A stretch of 7,181 nucleotides of DNA, from the NCBI GenBank assembly GCA_030747475.1, contig JASLKO010000162.1, positions 1-7,181 on the forward strand. The letters run 5' to 3'. The DNA comes from Candidatus Thalassarchaeaceae archaeon. Lineage in GTDB: Archaea > Thermoplasmatota > Poseidoniia > Poseidoniales > Thalassarchaeaceae. This document shows, one piece after another, positions 7,014 through 7,181 of this stretch. Position numbers and translations under genes: made by a program. Under the pieces are notes generated by a model. That model searched no databases. It was not told where the DNA came from and was given only the letters and a program-made list of their open reading frames with translations. Within the stretch, counting starts at the first letter, position 1; every line of letters starts with the position of its first letter.

Positions 7014-7071
7014 GTTGTGCATCCCATCATCATACGTTGCCACGTCTCTCGCCCCTGGTTGGTGCATCTGC

Positions 7072-7181
7072 CTAAGCAGTGTGATCCTCATGTGGTTGCG
7101 TTCTATCACGCATTTCAGCCACGCGTGCATCTAGCAGCATGCTGAGTGTCTCGGCATCCGCCAATGTTTGGCGCATGTAGA
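7072..7181 (-). CDS. C-terminal end of an unidentified protein (5'-partial)
   Basis: Only the last 35 codons are visible, read from the right edge in the frame starting at 7179 and ending with TAG at 7074-7072. The peptide runs YMRQTLADAETLSMLLDARV, then AEMRDRTQPHEDHTA. It is helix-forming with heptad-like leucines, then a polar end, as is common for the tail of a soluble protein. The other two minus-strand frames stop within 60 bases of the edge, which supports this frame, but so short a piece gives no family. It reads in the same direction as the helicase and is split from it by the hairpin-rich spacer. Confidence 0.65.
   Translation of the reverse strand, partial: YMRQTLADAETLSMLLDARVAEMRDRTQPHEDHTA

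Larger units (their letters stand above)
6759..7071. other. 313-base non-coding, hairpin-rich spacer upstream of the helicase
   Basis: No convincing gene on either strand. The right part (about 7014-7071) is the tail region after the partial gene and looks plain. The centre (6832-7013) is dense in G tracts on the plus strand: 6836-6841, 6857-6860, 6862-6866, 6898-6902, 6919-6925 and 6990-6996. It holds four hairpins: 6843-6860, 6868-6891, 6904-6922 and 6988-7013. The left part (6759-6831) is the immediate leader of the helicase. I see no clear archaeal TATA box; the best AT-rich stretch, TGTAATCTT on the minus strand at 6790-6798, is 32-40 bases above the 6758 start and only weakly fits. Because three of four hairpins lie in one block and two have the same loop, an RNA role is more likely than chance. 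Confidence 0.8.

Noticed and set aside
6764..7075. Plus-strand reading frame of 103 codons across the spacer
   Set aside because: Its product is a low-complexity mix of G, P, R and S made by G tracts, overlaps the helicase start and has no domain-like pattern.
6879..7130. Minus-strand reading frame of 83 codons across the spacer
   Set aside because: It overlaps the better frame of the right-hand partial gene and runs through the hairpins, giving proline/glycine runs with no fold-like pattern.

Overview
The window looks archaeal. My best guess is a marine planktonic euryarchaeon of the Poseidoniales (Marine Group II) type. The grounds are a Rad3/XPD-type iron-sulfur helicase, a very large exported protein built from Ig-like repeats and rich in N-glycosylation sequons, base composition close to balanced, weak Shine-Dalgarno signals and no tRNA, rRNA, IS element or CRISPR array. 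The lineage is an inference from gene style; no marker gene proves it.

Layout. Positions 3-4229 (+) hold the 3' part of a giant surface-protein gene whose start lies off the left edge. It encodes about eleven tandem Ig-like beta-sandwich domains (roughly 144-3749), then one membrane helix (3792-3854), then a cytoplasmic helical domain that resembles DUF4129 (3855-4226). One base later, tail to tail, comes a minus-strand pair: a small protein with an Hsp20/alpha-crystallin-like C-terminus (4231-4707) and, just upstream of it, an XPD/DinG-like DNA helicase (4761-6758). Upstream of the helicase lies a 313-base non-coding stretch (6759-7071). It carries two related GC-rich hairpins whose loops read C(UUCG)G on the minus strand, a third hairpin between them, and a strong 9-bp G/C hairpin. 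The right edge holds the last 35 codons of another minus-strand gene (7072-7181) that I do not recognise.

How the parts relate. The helicase and the small protein probably share a transcript, because they have the same strand and short spacing. The unidentified gene at the right edge reads in the same direction but is separated by the hairpin-rich spacer, which could end its transcript, act as a leader for the helicase transcript, or be a small structured RNA. The surface protein is on the opposite strand and shows no functional link to the helicase pair. The least ordinary parts are the structured spacer, the unusual cysteine spacing in the helicase iron-sulfur region, the pairing of that helicase with a small Hsp20-like protein, and the cysteine-free, lysine-poor ectodomain attached to a DUF4129-like tail.
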